64,000 nucleotides of DNA, taken from NCBI RefSeq assembly GCF_000002985.6, contig NC_003284.9:15252001-15316000 (forward strand), written 5' to 3'. Source of the DNA: Caenorhabditis elegans. Its lineage: Eukaryota; Nematoda; Chromadorea; Rhabditida; Rhabditidae. The position numbers and the translations under genes were made by a program. Below the pieces are notes generated by a model. The model saw only the letters and a program-made list of their open reading frames with translations, searched no databases and had not been told where the DNA came from. How positions within the stretch are numbered: the first letter of the stretch is position 1; each line of letters starts with the position of its first letter. This document shows, one piece after another, positions 1-9,267 of this stretch.

Positions 1-1877
1 AGCTGTTCCAGAAAATTGAGCTTTCTCAGTTTGACGCGATCCAAGAGTTTTTCACTTTTATTAACAAATATTTCGACTTGGCCAGTGGTATTCAATTTGT
101 CAATCTGAAAGTTGTCGAAGTAATCAACATGGAATTGGAAGTCCTCTACCAGATGCTTACATTCTCAAATAAAGAATCTAGTGACATTCGCGATAAGAAG
201 AAATTCACGAAAAATGATTTAGAAAATGAGTTGAAATACCTGAAGCTTGATTCTATATTCCCAGAATGTTGTGAACTGTCTCAGATGTTTTTTGAGCATA
301 TGGCAGACGCTAAGAAAAGCGAAACATTGTCAACAACTGATATTCACAACATTGTCGAGTATCTTCAATTTGACTGCATTGCCAGGAGAATCCCACAAAT
401 TGCCGAGTTTATTCACAGCCAGGTCGCGTGCACCATGATCTATGGTTACTACTGTGAAACTTGTACCAAAGAAAAAGAAGAAAACGTAGCTGGAAAGGAA
501 CAATATCCACATGTTGAAGTAGCATCTGTTGCAATTAAAGAAGAGGTTGTGAAATCTGTAATTAAAATTAAAGAAGATCAAGAAAAATCATCTACTTTGA
601 AAATGGAAAAGCCAAAGAAGACAAAGAAGCAAAAGCCATCCGACCAGCAACTATTTAAAGACGCAGTGAAGGACTCCGAATCGTGCCAAAAATGCTTCAG
701 AACCAGTGAATACCATCGGAAAACAAAAGAAGATCTGAGATTGGAGAAAATTGAAACAAAGCATCTCAAAAAATCGTTGAAACTATCCCAGAACGAATCC
801 GATGAGAAATCCCTAATCATCGCCGAGAAAGATCAAGAAATTCAGCTTCTGAAAGAGTAAGTTTTTTGAAAAAAGTTAATTGATTATAGAAATATGATAT
901 TTGGTAATTTTGCAGGCAAGTAGAAACGACTCAGCAGGAGCTTCTTGATCGCAAATCGGAAGAAAATAAAATTAAAGATGAGACGATTCGACTTCTAACG
1001 GAGTAAGTTTATTTTTTAATTAAAAATTGATTTTAAACGATTATTTTTAAAGGCAACTTCTGGATCATCAAAATGCTCTCGCGCAAAAATCTTTGGAAGT
1101 TCTTGAACAAAGTGATGAAATTCGACTTTTAAAAGCGTAAGTTGATTTTTTAATAACAGTATAAAACTGAGCAATTTCAGACAAATTCAAGGCCAACAAA
1201 ATGTAATTGCACAACAAAGTGTATCAATCAAAAGTTTGGAGCAGAGAAGTCAGGAAAGAAAATCAGTACCGATTTTAGAGAGCAAATCTCAAAGATCCGC
1301 AGAAGAAATAAAAGTGGCGCAAACGATTGTATTTGAAACACTGAAAGCTCGAGAAATCTTCGAAACAGAAGATCCACTAAGCAAGATATATTTGATGACC
1401 TCAAGAATTTGCGAAAATACACAAAATCAAGAGGTGAAAAACATTGCAAAACGAGAGTTTAGATATTTTGAACGTCAAATCAAGTGCTACGGAAAAGGAT
1501 TGAACAATCGAATTAAAGAGATGAACATTGAACACATCAAAACCAACCAAATTCCTGAGCTCCGAAAGTTCCCAACGTTCTGTGATGAATTTGTAAGCGC
1601 TTATAAGAATACCTTGAAAGAAGATGCTCCTATCATTTGTGCTGAACTCCTGAGCACTTCAAACACTCCAAAATCTTCATCCTCCGACGAGCTTGAAGAT
1701 AATGAATGTCTTGTCTGCCTGGAAGACATGGAAACAGAACAAGAAACAATGAAGTGCTTGACCTGCAAACGGCAATATCATTCTGCATGTGTTCGAAAAT
1801 GGTTCAAAGTCAAAAGAATTTGTCCAACCTGTGACGCAGGGCTGCTCGAGGAAACCGAATTTCCAGCGCTTTTATGA
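1..1877 (+). CDS. Coiled-coil protein with C-terminal RING-type zinc finger (5' end outside window)
   Basis: Exons 1-856, 916-1002, 1053-1136 and 1181-1877 join in frame; the reading frame is open from base 3, so the true start lies to the left. About 573 residues are visible. The first half is mixed and mostly charged. A Lys/Glu-rich stretch follows (KPKKTKKQKPSD), then a long heptad-like coiled coil with repeated EIQLLKE / TIRLLTE / EIRLLKA units, each near an exon boundary. The last 45 residues hold a zinc finger, CLVC..KCLTC..YHSAC..CPTC, whose ligand order is C4HC3 (RING-CH/PHD order) rather than the usual RING C3HC4 or C3H2C3. RING-class domains usually mediate E2-dependent ubiquitin transfer, so an E3 ligase role is inferred, not shown. 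No paralogue name is recognised. A poly(A) signal follows at 1932. Confidence 0.85.
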
Positions 1878-1931
1878 AGCTTCTCTAACATGCCTGTGTT
1901 AATTTTGTGTCAATTTAATAAATTGAAAGTC

Positions 1932-1937
1932 AATAAA
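1932..1937 (+). terminator. Poly(A) signal of the RING gene
   Basis: AATAAA 55 bases after the stop codon at 1875-1877, in a T-rich 3' region. Confidence 0.6.
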
Positions 1938-2362
1938 ATTTTTTAAATCAAAATGAACCTCAAGACAACCTAAAAAAAGAAGTTTACCACGGTGACATAT
2001 AAAACAAGCATTTGCTAAAATTTATTCTGATAATTCGGCTTTTGGGTACGTCTTACTGAAAATAAATTGTCAATTTTTTAAAAAGCTGCTAAAAAGGTTG
2101 ACAGTTGTTGCCTTGCTTGGTGAGTTCAACGAGAGAACTGAAAGTTATCAGCGTTTTGATGGTGGTTCTCAATTAATTCAATTTATTTTAAACAATCGCA
2201 TGTATATATTGATGGTTTTTCTTGTTTTTTTCTTTTACTGATGAATAAGTTCTTCCTGCTGATGGATAAGTTTTCAGATACCATCAATTCCTGGTAATTT
2301 TTATTGGAAAAATATAAATAAACATTGGAAAACACGAAAAATCACATGAAGTCCGAAAATTT
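1938..2362. other. AT-rich intergenic, no gene seen
   Basis: Between the RING gene and the repeat starting at 2363. No open frame with coding character and no tRNA-like or splice-ordered exons were found. Confidence 0.5.
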
Positions 2363-2580
2363 AAAGGTGGAGTAGCGTCAGTGGGGATTTTGTCTAAATG
2401 CACTTGTAATGAACCAAAAAAACCAAATATCTTTATAAAACACTCCAAAAAATTTGAGAATTTTTATAACTTCCGGTCAACGTTTTGACCAATTGCCAAA
2501 ATTTTGAAAAATATGAGCTTTTGCGGAAATTTAAAGAAATATCGCATGTTTCGAGCCCTACAATGTTTTAATACAAATAA
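2363..2580 (+). repeat. MITE family A (AAAGGTGGAGTAGC ends), left half only
   Basis: Starts AAAGGTGGAGTAGCGTCAGT and carries the family's internal landmarks (CAAATATCTTTATAAAACAC, TTTTGACCAATTGCCAAAAT, CCCTACAATGTTTTAATAC). The matching right end, seen in the copies at 19.9, 35.2 and 49.8 kb, is missing. Confidence 0.7.
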
Positions 2581-2817
2581 ACGGTAAAGTTGCATTTGCA
2601 ATAATTTAGCTTATGTGTCGGTTGATGGATATGGGTGGAATGGAGGGAGAAGGAGAGGAGCATGATGGGCAAATGAGAGAGAAGGAAACCGCTAAGTGAT
2701 CTGAGTTGTGAAGTGGGGTTGAGGTATAGCATTCGAAATAATGATTTCAATGGACACAAGATCAAGTATAGTCTCTGGTGGTAACGGAAAGAGGGATATT
2801 GGAGAAAGAGTCAGAAA

Positions 2818-3495
2818 TTATTGAATAAGCAGAAAATTACCATGATTAGATCCGAAAAGAACGGGGATCAGTCGACCTTTTTGCATTAATGTCGTCGAGA
2901 TACCAGACGTTTGATAGAACCTTGAGATTTTCCTGGTAGCGGCTGCAGCGGAGAGTGAAAAGCTCGGACTCGGTAAGGTCTCAGCGTGCTCTCGGCTTCC
3001 AGGATAGATGATTGAACTTTGCACGCTGGATGGATTTGTTGAAGATCCGGATGAATTCATCACGATGAGACGCGCTCTCAAAATCCCTCTTCAGGGGTCT
3101 GCTTTCCAACCGGCAATGATAACGAAAGACGGCTGTGGGGAATGGAACGATATGGATAACATTTCTCTGGAGATTTCATGAAGTGAGTAAGAGGAGAAGG
3201 TAGGCGGGTGCATTTTAAATGACATGAGAGGAACAAGCTGAACAGATGGAGCAGTGACGGAAGCAAACGGATTTGAGGCTTGAACAGGAACGGCGCTTGG
3301 TGATTTGTCACAAATTAAGGCATCAATGGCTTCGGTAAATCTGGCAAATTTAGCGATCGAAGCATCGCAAGTGTTCTTGAGCTTGAGGTAGTCGCTCATT
3401 GGCACCATATCCACATTGACGTGAGTAGACGGATCAGTTGAGCAATTAGAGAGCTGGGAGGTATCCGCCAAAGCTGAGATCTCACATTTTGCCAC
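2818..3495 (-). pseudogene. Degenerate coding fragment, possibly retroelement gag-like
   Basis: The minus strand shows two protein-like stretches. The first (3495 to about 3150) reads LKLKNTCDASIAKFARFTEA then a Pro/Ser-rich part. A plausible acceptor (CCCCACAG) near 3137 leads into a second stretch with FNKSIQRAKFNHLSW and YQENLKVLSNVWYLDDINA. That second frame has an in-frame TGA near 2990 and ends in TAA near 2850. The pattern of an F..F segment followed by a Tyr-rich helix resembles BEL/Pao-type gag proteins, but this is a weak resemblance by eye. The stop and the lack of a pol region argue for a dead fragment. Its 5' end runs into the tandem repeat at 3481. It could instead be a nematode-specific gene with a mis-called intron. 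Confidence 0.35.
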
Positions 3496-3747
3496 CGTTT
3501 CTTTGCCATCGCCACCGGAAATTAATTTTTATTTCCCAAAATCACTGTGGCAGAGCTGAGAAACAATTATGCATGTGCGCTCTGTCGCACGGACCACAAT
3601 GCACTGTCTGCGCAATGCGCAACGAAAGATGTGCGGGAGAAACAACGCGTTTTTTGTTTGTGTTTTGCAATTGACTTCTAATTTTACTTTTTTCTTAAAG
3701 AGGAGTACCGATGGGAGGGTTTCTTTTTGCATTGACTTAATCTGTGC

Positions 3748-4197
3748 CAGGGGTGTGCGGCAAATTTGCCGAATTTGCCGAATTTGCCGTTTGCCGAGCT
3801 CGGCAAATTTCAAAAAAGTAGATTTGCCGAATTTGCCGAGCTCGGCAAATTTCGAAATTTGCCGCACAAGTCAAAAATTTGACAGTACAATTTTGACTAA
3901 AACTGTTGATTTTTTCGCCAAAAATTTAGTAAAATGACAACAAATTGAGTTATTTTGATGTTTAAGCAGACACACTACACCTAATTTGTTCAGAAACCAG
4001 AGGTGTGTTAAGAATTCAGTAGTTTTGGTGCTCCAAAAAATATCAAAAAATATATAATTTTTCCGAGTTTGTTAAGCACGGCAAATTTGCCGGGCTCGGC
4101 AAATTTGCCGAATTTGCCGTGCTCGGCAAATATTGGAAAAATAGATTTGCCGAATTTGCCGAGCTCGGCAAATTTTGAGATTTGCCGCACACCCCTG
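3748..4197. mobile_element. hAT-type MITE, 450 bp, 8-bp target duplication
   Basis: Ends CAGGGGTGTGCGGCAAATTT and its inverse (..TTTGCCGCACACCCCTG). Flanked by the 8-bp direct repeat ATCTGTGC (3740-3747 and 4198-4205). CAGGG ends with an 8-bp duplication are the hallmark of hAT transposons. The paralogous unit at about 4780 has a single AACTGTGC at this point, i.e. an empty site. Inside are arrays of GGCAAATTTGCCG and no ORF of transposase size, so it is non-autonomous. Confidence 0.9.
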
Positions 4198-4371
4198 ATC
4201 TGTGCCCAATTAAACTAATCTGAGACTTTTAAAAATATTTCGAAGTTGTCATAGCGTTCCAAAATTTCAAACATTGAGCTAATTTGAGCTGACTTCTCAC
4301 ATTTTGCCACCGTTTTTTGCCATCGCCACCGGAAATGAACTTTTATTTTCCAAAATCACTGTGGCAGAGCT

Positions 4372-4594
4372 CACGGTGGCACAGAAGCTAGATGGGTTGG
4401 TTTACGATACTCATTCTGGACTACTATCTCGAAAACCATCACAAAATCAGTTTTGCGAGGCATATAAGAAATTACCGCAATGAAATTATATATCTTTATT
4501 GTTGATGAATTTTCGATTTTGTACTTCCCGGCCAAATTATACACGTTTGTTCGGTGGAGCGAGTTTGCTTCCATCTAGCAACTGAACCACCGTG
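4372..4594. mobile_element. Small inverted-repeat element (CACGGTGG ends), AGCT target duplication
   Basis: Begins CACGGTGGCAC and ends GAACCACCGTG. It is flanked by AGCT on both sides (4368-4371 and 4595-4598), while the paralogous unit at 3551-3560 reads CAGAGCTGAG with one AGCT. Net insertion is 227 bp. It contains the stretch TGTTCGGTGGAGCGAGTTTG. No coding capacity. Confidence 0.85.
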
Positions 4595-5060
4595 AGCTGA
4601 GAAACAATTATGCATGTGCGCTCTGTCGCACGGACCACAATGCACTGTCTGCGCAATGCGCAACGAAAGATGTGCGGGAGAAACAACGCGTTTTTTGTTT
4701 GTGTTTTGCAATTGACTTCTAATTTTACTTTTTTTCTTAAAGAGGAGTACCGATGGGAGGGTTTCTTTCTGCATTGACTTAAACTGTGCCGAAATAAACT
4801 AATCTCGTAATGAGACTTTTAAAAATATTTCGAAGTTGTCATAGCGTTCCAAAATTTCAAAAATTGAGCTAATTTGAGCTGACATCTCACATTTTGGCAC
4901 CGTTTCTTTGCCATCGCCACAGAAAATGAACCTGCTCATAACAAATGTCAGAGTTTTGATGGCGTTTCAAAATTTCAAAAATTGAGCTAATTTGAGGTGA
5001 AACCTCACATTTTGCCACCGTTTCTTTGTCATCGCAGTCGGAAATTGTTTTTTATTAGAT

Positions 5061-5400
5061 TATCAGTTTCTATTGTATTTTTTGATGGTACATCTCACGT
5101 TATTTCGTTGATTAAGGTACGATTTGAGCCAATTTGTAACCAAATTTGATCAAAATTAGTTACCTTTCAGCTCAGAATGAATCTAGAGCAATGATGTTAT
5201 GTTCTATAGCCGACCAAAATATTTTTTAAAATTCGCTATAACAAGTCTTTTTCTCGAACGTTTCTACCGCCATAAAACGACTTTTTCAAAAACGTTTTTT
5301 TTAAGTCCCATTACGAAATGTGTTCAAGAATATATTGCGTCAATACGTAAAAAAATTCAGAAGCGGTACTGCTTCAGTAGTAATAAAACTTAATAAAAAA
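5061..5400. other. AT-rich spacer, no gene seen
   Basis: Lies between the tandem array and the first open fragments upstream of the hAT-derived gene. No coding or RNA feature recognised. Confidence 0.4.
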
Positions 5401-5413
5401 ATTTATTTTCAGG

Positions 5414-6047
5414 CGATGATAATTCATCAAATCATTCTGGTTTTTTTACTATATCACACTGCCCTATCAATTGTTTTGGAGATGAAAAAGATGGAGCAGT
5501 TTTTGTTCTTGTCAAGGATCTTGCCAGCCGCAAAGGAAAGGAAAAATATTATAATTAGTGCTATCAACATAATGACGTGATTTGTAATTTTTGTGAATGC
5601 AGCACCCATACACTACATGTGAACATACCGGCCTTCGTATATACTGGACCATGTTCATAACCTGGTACGGAGTTCCTTCTGTTTATTCCTACTATTTCCC
5701 AACTTCGTGGATTGCCAATAGTAAGTTTCGCCGCTTTGGAAAGTGCAATTTGTTTCAATTGCAGTATGGATATTTGCGTCTGGTGTGGTAGCCGGTTGCC
5801 GATACGGTTGTATTAACTTCAAAAAAACAATGACAATGAAGTAAGTTATAGTTTATGAATAACTATGATGATGCTGCAAATCAAAAAAATTTGTCTGAAA
5901 CATTGACTACAACTCTAAAACCTACTGTTATATTTGTTATATTTGTTTGTTTTCAGGTTTGTGAGCTCATTCATTTTCGCATACAAGTTGCTCGCTCAAT
6001 TCCTCATCAGTCAAGGCCTTCCGTTCGAGAGCGTGTTGAAACACTAG
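5414..6047 (+). other. Open fragments upstream of the hAT-derived gene, exon structure unresolved
   Basis: Three segments read as protein with usable splice sites. 5597-5720 (ATG CAG CAC..) donates at GTAAGT to 5764 (TTTCAATTGCAG). That exon donates at GTAAGTT near 5839 to an exon at 5957 giving FVSSFIFAYKLLAQFLISQ and then GLPFESVLKH before TAG at 6045. The LPF..V run resembles the segment that precedes the catalytic core in hAT transposases, but the following core motif is in another frame (see next entry). These may be upstream exons of the same gene with an unrecognised intron, a separate short membrane protein, or decayed sequence. Confidence 0.3.
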
Positions 6048-7011
6048 AGAAAGCTGGTTTCTCAGCACACAAGCGCTCGATCAAGACTGGCAAACCACTG
6101 CAATTTTCCTCACAAGTTGCCTTCATTTGGTAGGTTTTCGTTTTCTCTTTTTGTCCGTTGAAACATTCATTATTTTTCAGAACGGCACGTTTGCTGTATT
6201 CAGTGAAAAACTTGGCATCCAGTACATTGGTGATGAGACCTTAAGCCACCTGATATACCTCCAGCGCCTTCTTCAACAATGCATGAAACATTGTCGAGAT
6301 CTCAGCATACCGAAAAACTCGATTTCTCAAGTTGTGCCAGCCATCATGTCGATTCGCAACTTTATCGCATCGAACTCAATGAGATATTCGTTCCAAAAAC
6401 AAATCCGAGAATTGTCTACTGCCGCATTCAAAGAGATCACGTCAGGACCATCACATGATCAATACAATATTTCTACCCTCTTGGATCCCCGTTATGCGTA
6501 CTGCAAAAAAGTGTATACCGAAGAGACTTGGAACACTCTCGAAATGAAGTTTATTGAGCGATTGATTAACAATCCTAATTATGATGATGTTAAACTCGTT
6601 CACATCTGTTTGATATCGGACAAAGAAATACAATTGGACATTATCAAAGCTGAATTGGCTAATTATCGTCAAAGCACTGCCTGTTCGAGTAGGCTTCAAA
6701 ATGATGCAAGCCCATATGCGTGGTGGAACAATCATGAAGGAGGAACCACGTTTTTGGCTATATTGGCTCGGGAATATTTGGCGACTCCAGCAGTGTCTAT
6801 TGATGCTAATTACTTTTTTTCAAGCAGATTCCAACACATCTTGAATACTTACTTTTCACGACAACTCGACATGTATTTGGAGCTTGCCGGAGGCTATCAA
6901 ACATATAAAGGAAAAGGTGCATTGAAGGTTTGTGACATAAGTGAGTGCGATGCTTTTGGACGGCCAAATCGAGCAACTTTTGATCACATCCTATCAATTG
7001 AATCTGATTGA
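6040..7011 (+). CDS. hAT-transposase-derived protein, C-terminal half (5' end unresolved)
   Basis: An open segment ending at 6129 (frame open from 6040, contains ALDQDW) joins in phase across a 51-base intron to a 277-codon exon, 6181-7011. The long exon carries STLLDPRY and, near its end, SPYAWWNNH followed by LAREYLATPAVSIDANYFFS. This is the hAT C-terminal dimerisation region, normally ending in a pattern like S..ER.FS. Here the Glu of that pattern, generally regarded as the third acidic catalytic residue in hAT enzymes, is Asn, and the Arg is Tyr. The open frame is undamaged over 277 codons, so a domesticated host protein is plausible; a dying transposon copy is the alternative. No terminal inverted repeats flank it. 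Non-autonomous hAT MITEs sit 2 kb to either side, but nothing shows that this protein mobilised them. Confidence 0.6.
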   Translation, partial: NTRESWFLSTQALDQDWQTTAIFLTSCLHLVGFRFLFLSVETFIIFQNGTFAVFSEKLGIQYIGDETLSHLIYLQRLLQQCMKHCRDLSIPKNSISQVVPAIMSIRNFIASNSMRYSFQKQIRELSTAAFKEITSGPSHDQYNISTLLDPRYAYCKKVYTEETWNTLEMKFIERLINNPNYDDVKLVHICLISDKEIQLDIIKAELANYRQSTACSSRLQNDASPYAWWNNHEGGTTFLAILAREYLATPAVSIDANYFFSSRFQHILNTYFSRQLDMYLELAGGYQTYKGKGALKVCDISECDAFGRPNRATFDHILSIESD

Positions 7012-7126
7012 TTGTTATTTTGGATTTTTGTATATGAAATTATTTTTCTTAATTGTTTTATAATTCTTATTTTGAAACAGAAGTTGCGACTTTTGAATCT
7101 GCCTTTTATGAACAGGGTAGTCCATA

Positions 7127-7413
7127 ATTAATGTGACAAGTGTCGCGCACATTAGAGAGGCGTATGTGATTCTCACTTTTTCGGATAGGGCTGTGGTGAA
7201 GGTTCAGGCTTCTGAACCGTATGTTAGTGCGAGTAGAACTGTTGAGTCAATTAGGTTCGCACGAATCTTCTTGTCGGTGATGGAGTCGGTGGTGTTCTTG
7301 ATTCCGTTGAATGCAGCCCGGGCTGCTTGACGTCTTCTGTGGATTTCCGGCATCAGATGGTTGATTTGCCGGCCGAGGTAGATGTATTCCTCGAAGATAG
7401 CGAAAAGCTTCAA
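7127..7413 (-). pseudogene. Non-LTR retrotransposon reverse-transcriptase fragment
   Basis: The minus strand reads YLGRQINHLMPEIHRRRQAA, then AAFNGIKNTTDSITDKKIRA and STVLLALTYGSEA. A TGA stands where these elements have the Trp of a YGSE-W motif. It continues in frame with TFTTALSEKVRITYASL. This is the C-terminal part of RTE/LINE-type reverse transcriptases (YLG..I, R..L...TVL.AL.Y..E.W). Only about 95 codons remain, with one stop and no flanking 5' or 3' element ends, so it is a fossil. Confidence 0.75.
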
Positions 7414-7753
7414 GAAATTTAAAACAAACGAAAATTGCCAAAATTTTGATTGCCGAACACGGTCGAAAATCTTGAAAAATTGTAAACGGTCAACGAACAA
7501 TCGCAGCTTGTCTTGAAGACCTTACATGCAATAAAGAATTCCAATTTTAAAATTTGCTTCAAGTTTCGGTGCTCTGAACAAAAACGCAAAAAATTCTTTG
7601 TTTAAGAAAAAACAATCATTATTACTTCAATTTTCAACTAGAACAATACTAGCAGAAATTAAATCACAAAAAAACGTTAGAAATAAAATGGGAATAATCC
7701 TGAGTGGCAGTACGCAATTAGATCATTAATATTGAACATAATTCAGGAGATAT
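7414..7753. other. AT-rich spacer, no gene seen
   Basis: Between the RT fossil and the stop codon of the secreted-protein gene. It presumably includes that gene's 3' UTR; no clear poly(A) signal was picked. Confidence 0.4.
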
Positions 7754-8251
7754 TTAGTGGAATCTCTTGTATCCAGCAGCTGGTCCGGAAGCGTAAGAAG
7801 ATGGTGGTGGCGGTGGTGGAGCTTGAGCGTATGCTCCTCCTCCTCCGGAAGTTTGGGCAACTGGCTCGGACACAGTCTGGTAGTTTTGGACTGGAGCTGG
7901 CTGTTGGTAGGCTTGTTGGACTGGAGCGGTCTGGTAGGCCTGAAATATGTTTTTTTTTAATTTTTAATAAGCTATGTTTCAAGAGCTGTTGGTTTTGGAA
8001 AAAGATTGATAAATAAAACTTACAGATGGTTGTGGTTGGTAAGCTGGTTGTTGGTAATGTGGCTGGTAGGCTGGCTGTTGGTATTGTGGTTGGTAAGCTG
8101 GCTGTTGTGGTGGGTAGTATGGGGCTCTGGCAGCAGCGCATGGATCACATCCTCCAGCTGGGGCACCGAAAAGTCCTCCGAGTCCTCCTGGACCGAAAAG
8201 GAAGGCCTGGGCGGAGGCGACAAGGAGGGCGAGAACGACGACCGACTGCAT
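7754..8251 (-). CDS. Small secreted Tyr/Gln/Pro-repeat protein
   Basis: Two exons, 8251-8024 and 7939-7754, joined in phase 0 across an 84-base intron (GTAAGT..TTCAG). The product is 137 residues. The ATG at 8251 starts a clean signal peptide (MQSVVVLALLVASAQA, cleavage before FLFGPG). A Gly-rich patch and a CDPC pair follow, then four to five repeats of the QQPAYQPQY type, then AYQTAPVQQ repeats, a GGGG run and PPPPPP, ending AAGYKRFH. This composition is typical of nematode extracellular matrix or cuticle-associated proteins. Tyr-rich repeats suggest cross-linking, but that is inference. A TTG-initiated extension four codons upstream is not needed. No name is assigned. Confidence 0.85.
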
Positions 8252-8900
8252 GGTTATTGCCAAAACCTATGTGACTTGTTGAAGTGATTTGAAAGTCATT
8301 TCTCCGTCGTTAAATACCAAGTTGAACTGGGCGGGTTTTGCGGGTTTTGCTGATTTGGTTCAATGTCCTTGAGGTGAGAAAAGTGATGGAGACCTTGTTC
8401 AGCTCCCCACCCGATCTCAAGGAAACAATCTATCTTCTTGTGTCGAGACAAAAAAAAAACGTTTTTCGAAAAAGGTAGTCTGACGACAGGAATCTCGCCT
8501 TGCGAAGATGGGCAATGCCACTTGGAGATGATCACTAAATCTGTATTACTCAGTAAACCGAAAGAGATACAATCGGATGTGCGTATTTTTTGAAAATTTT
8601 CGAGAAAAGAGAAATCCGCCGGCTTTGCGGGCATCAAACCCCAAATCGGTTTGTTTACTATCAACATGTTTGTGATAGTGAAATTACTAGATGATCGGGA
8701 ATTTTGATGCTTGTAGTTGAAGTTTTGTAGTCCAGGTTTTTGCGTAGAAGTTGTCAACATTTTTTATTTTAGGTACGTCTCATTTGTCAGGTCATCAGCC
8801 TGACAAAATTTAGCTGAATTAGGATTTAGCATCATTAAAAAAAAATATAAAAGAGACACTTTAGAGATGTTTTAAAAAACGTTCAAATAACAGTATGAAC
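8252..8900. other. 5' flank of the secreted-protein gene
   Basis: Contains a 154-codon minus-strand open frame (8760-8296) of no recognisable character (see rejected list). The likely promoter is in the first few hundred bases. A short poly-A run is at 8451-8459. Confidence 0.4.
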
Positions 8901-9194
8901 CAGGAGTGCGCGGCAATTGCCGATTGCCGGAAATTTTGAAAACCGGCAATTGCCGGAATTGCCGGAAATATTAATTTGATACTTTTTCTAGATTTAAGAG
9001 CCTAAACATGCATTTTACTGAACAATTTTCTCTTTTCAAGCTCAAAATTTGGTAGTCTTTGAAGGATTGAATGTTTTCTGTCAGAAAATGACTAACCAAA
9101 TACTAAAAAATAGTTCCGATTGCCGGAAACCTCCAAAACCGGCAATTGTCGAAATTTCCGATTGCCGGATATTTCCGACTGCCGCGCACCCCTG
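8901..9194. mobile_element. hAT-type MITE, 294 bp, 8-bp target duplication
   Basis: Starts CAGGAGTGCGCGGCAATTGC and ends TGCCGCGCACCCCTG. The 8-bp sequence GTATGAAC flanks both sides exactly (8893-8900 and 9195-9202). The ends match the element at 3748, but the interior is built of GGCAATTGCCGG units instead of GGCAAATTTGCCG. No ORF of transposase size. Confidence 0.9.
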
Positions 9195-9204
9195 GTATGA
9201 ACAA

Positions 9205-9267
9205 ATTCGGAAAATTTGCCGAGCTCGGCAAACGGCAAATTCGGCAAATTTGCCGCACCCGCCTGCT
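9205..9267. repeat. Remnant of a hAT-type MITE
   Basis: AAATTTGCCGAGCTCGGCAA followed by GGCAAATTTGCCGCACCCGC and CTG. This is the terminal part of the 3748-type element, abutting the target duplication of the 8901 copy. Confidence 0.6.

Larger units (their letters stand above)
3481..5060 (+). repeat. Tandem array of a ~360-bp unit, two full and two partial copies
   Basis: The phrase CTCACATTTTGCCACCG recurs at about 3481, 4297, 4888 (one base changed) and 5006. The first two copies continue in parallel through GCATGTGCGCTCTGTCGCAC, GAGGAGTACCGATGGGAGGG and TTGTCATAGCGTTCC. Copy one is interrupted by a 450-bp element (3748-4197), copy two by a 223-bp element (4372-4594). Without these inserts both units are about 360 bp. 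The later copies are truncated. Confidence 0.85.

Noticed and set aside
3529..3937. Open frames with repeated FAELGKFGK-type peptides
   Set aside because: They are translations of the GGCAAATTTGCCG words inside the hAT MITE and of the tandem repeat.
8296..8760. 154-codon open frame on the minus strand
   Set aside because: No signal peptide, domain, splice pattern or coding-like composition. It lies directly upstream of the secreted-protein gene and is best read as promoter DNA.
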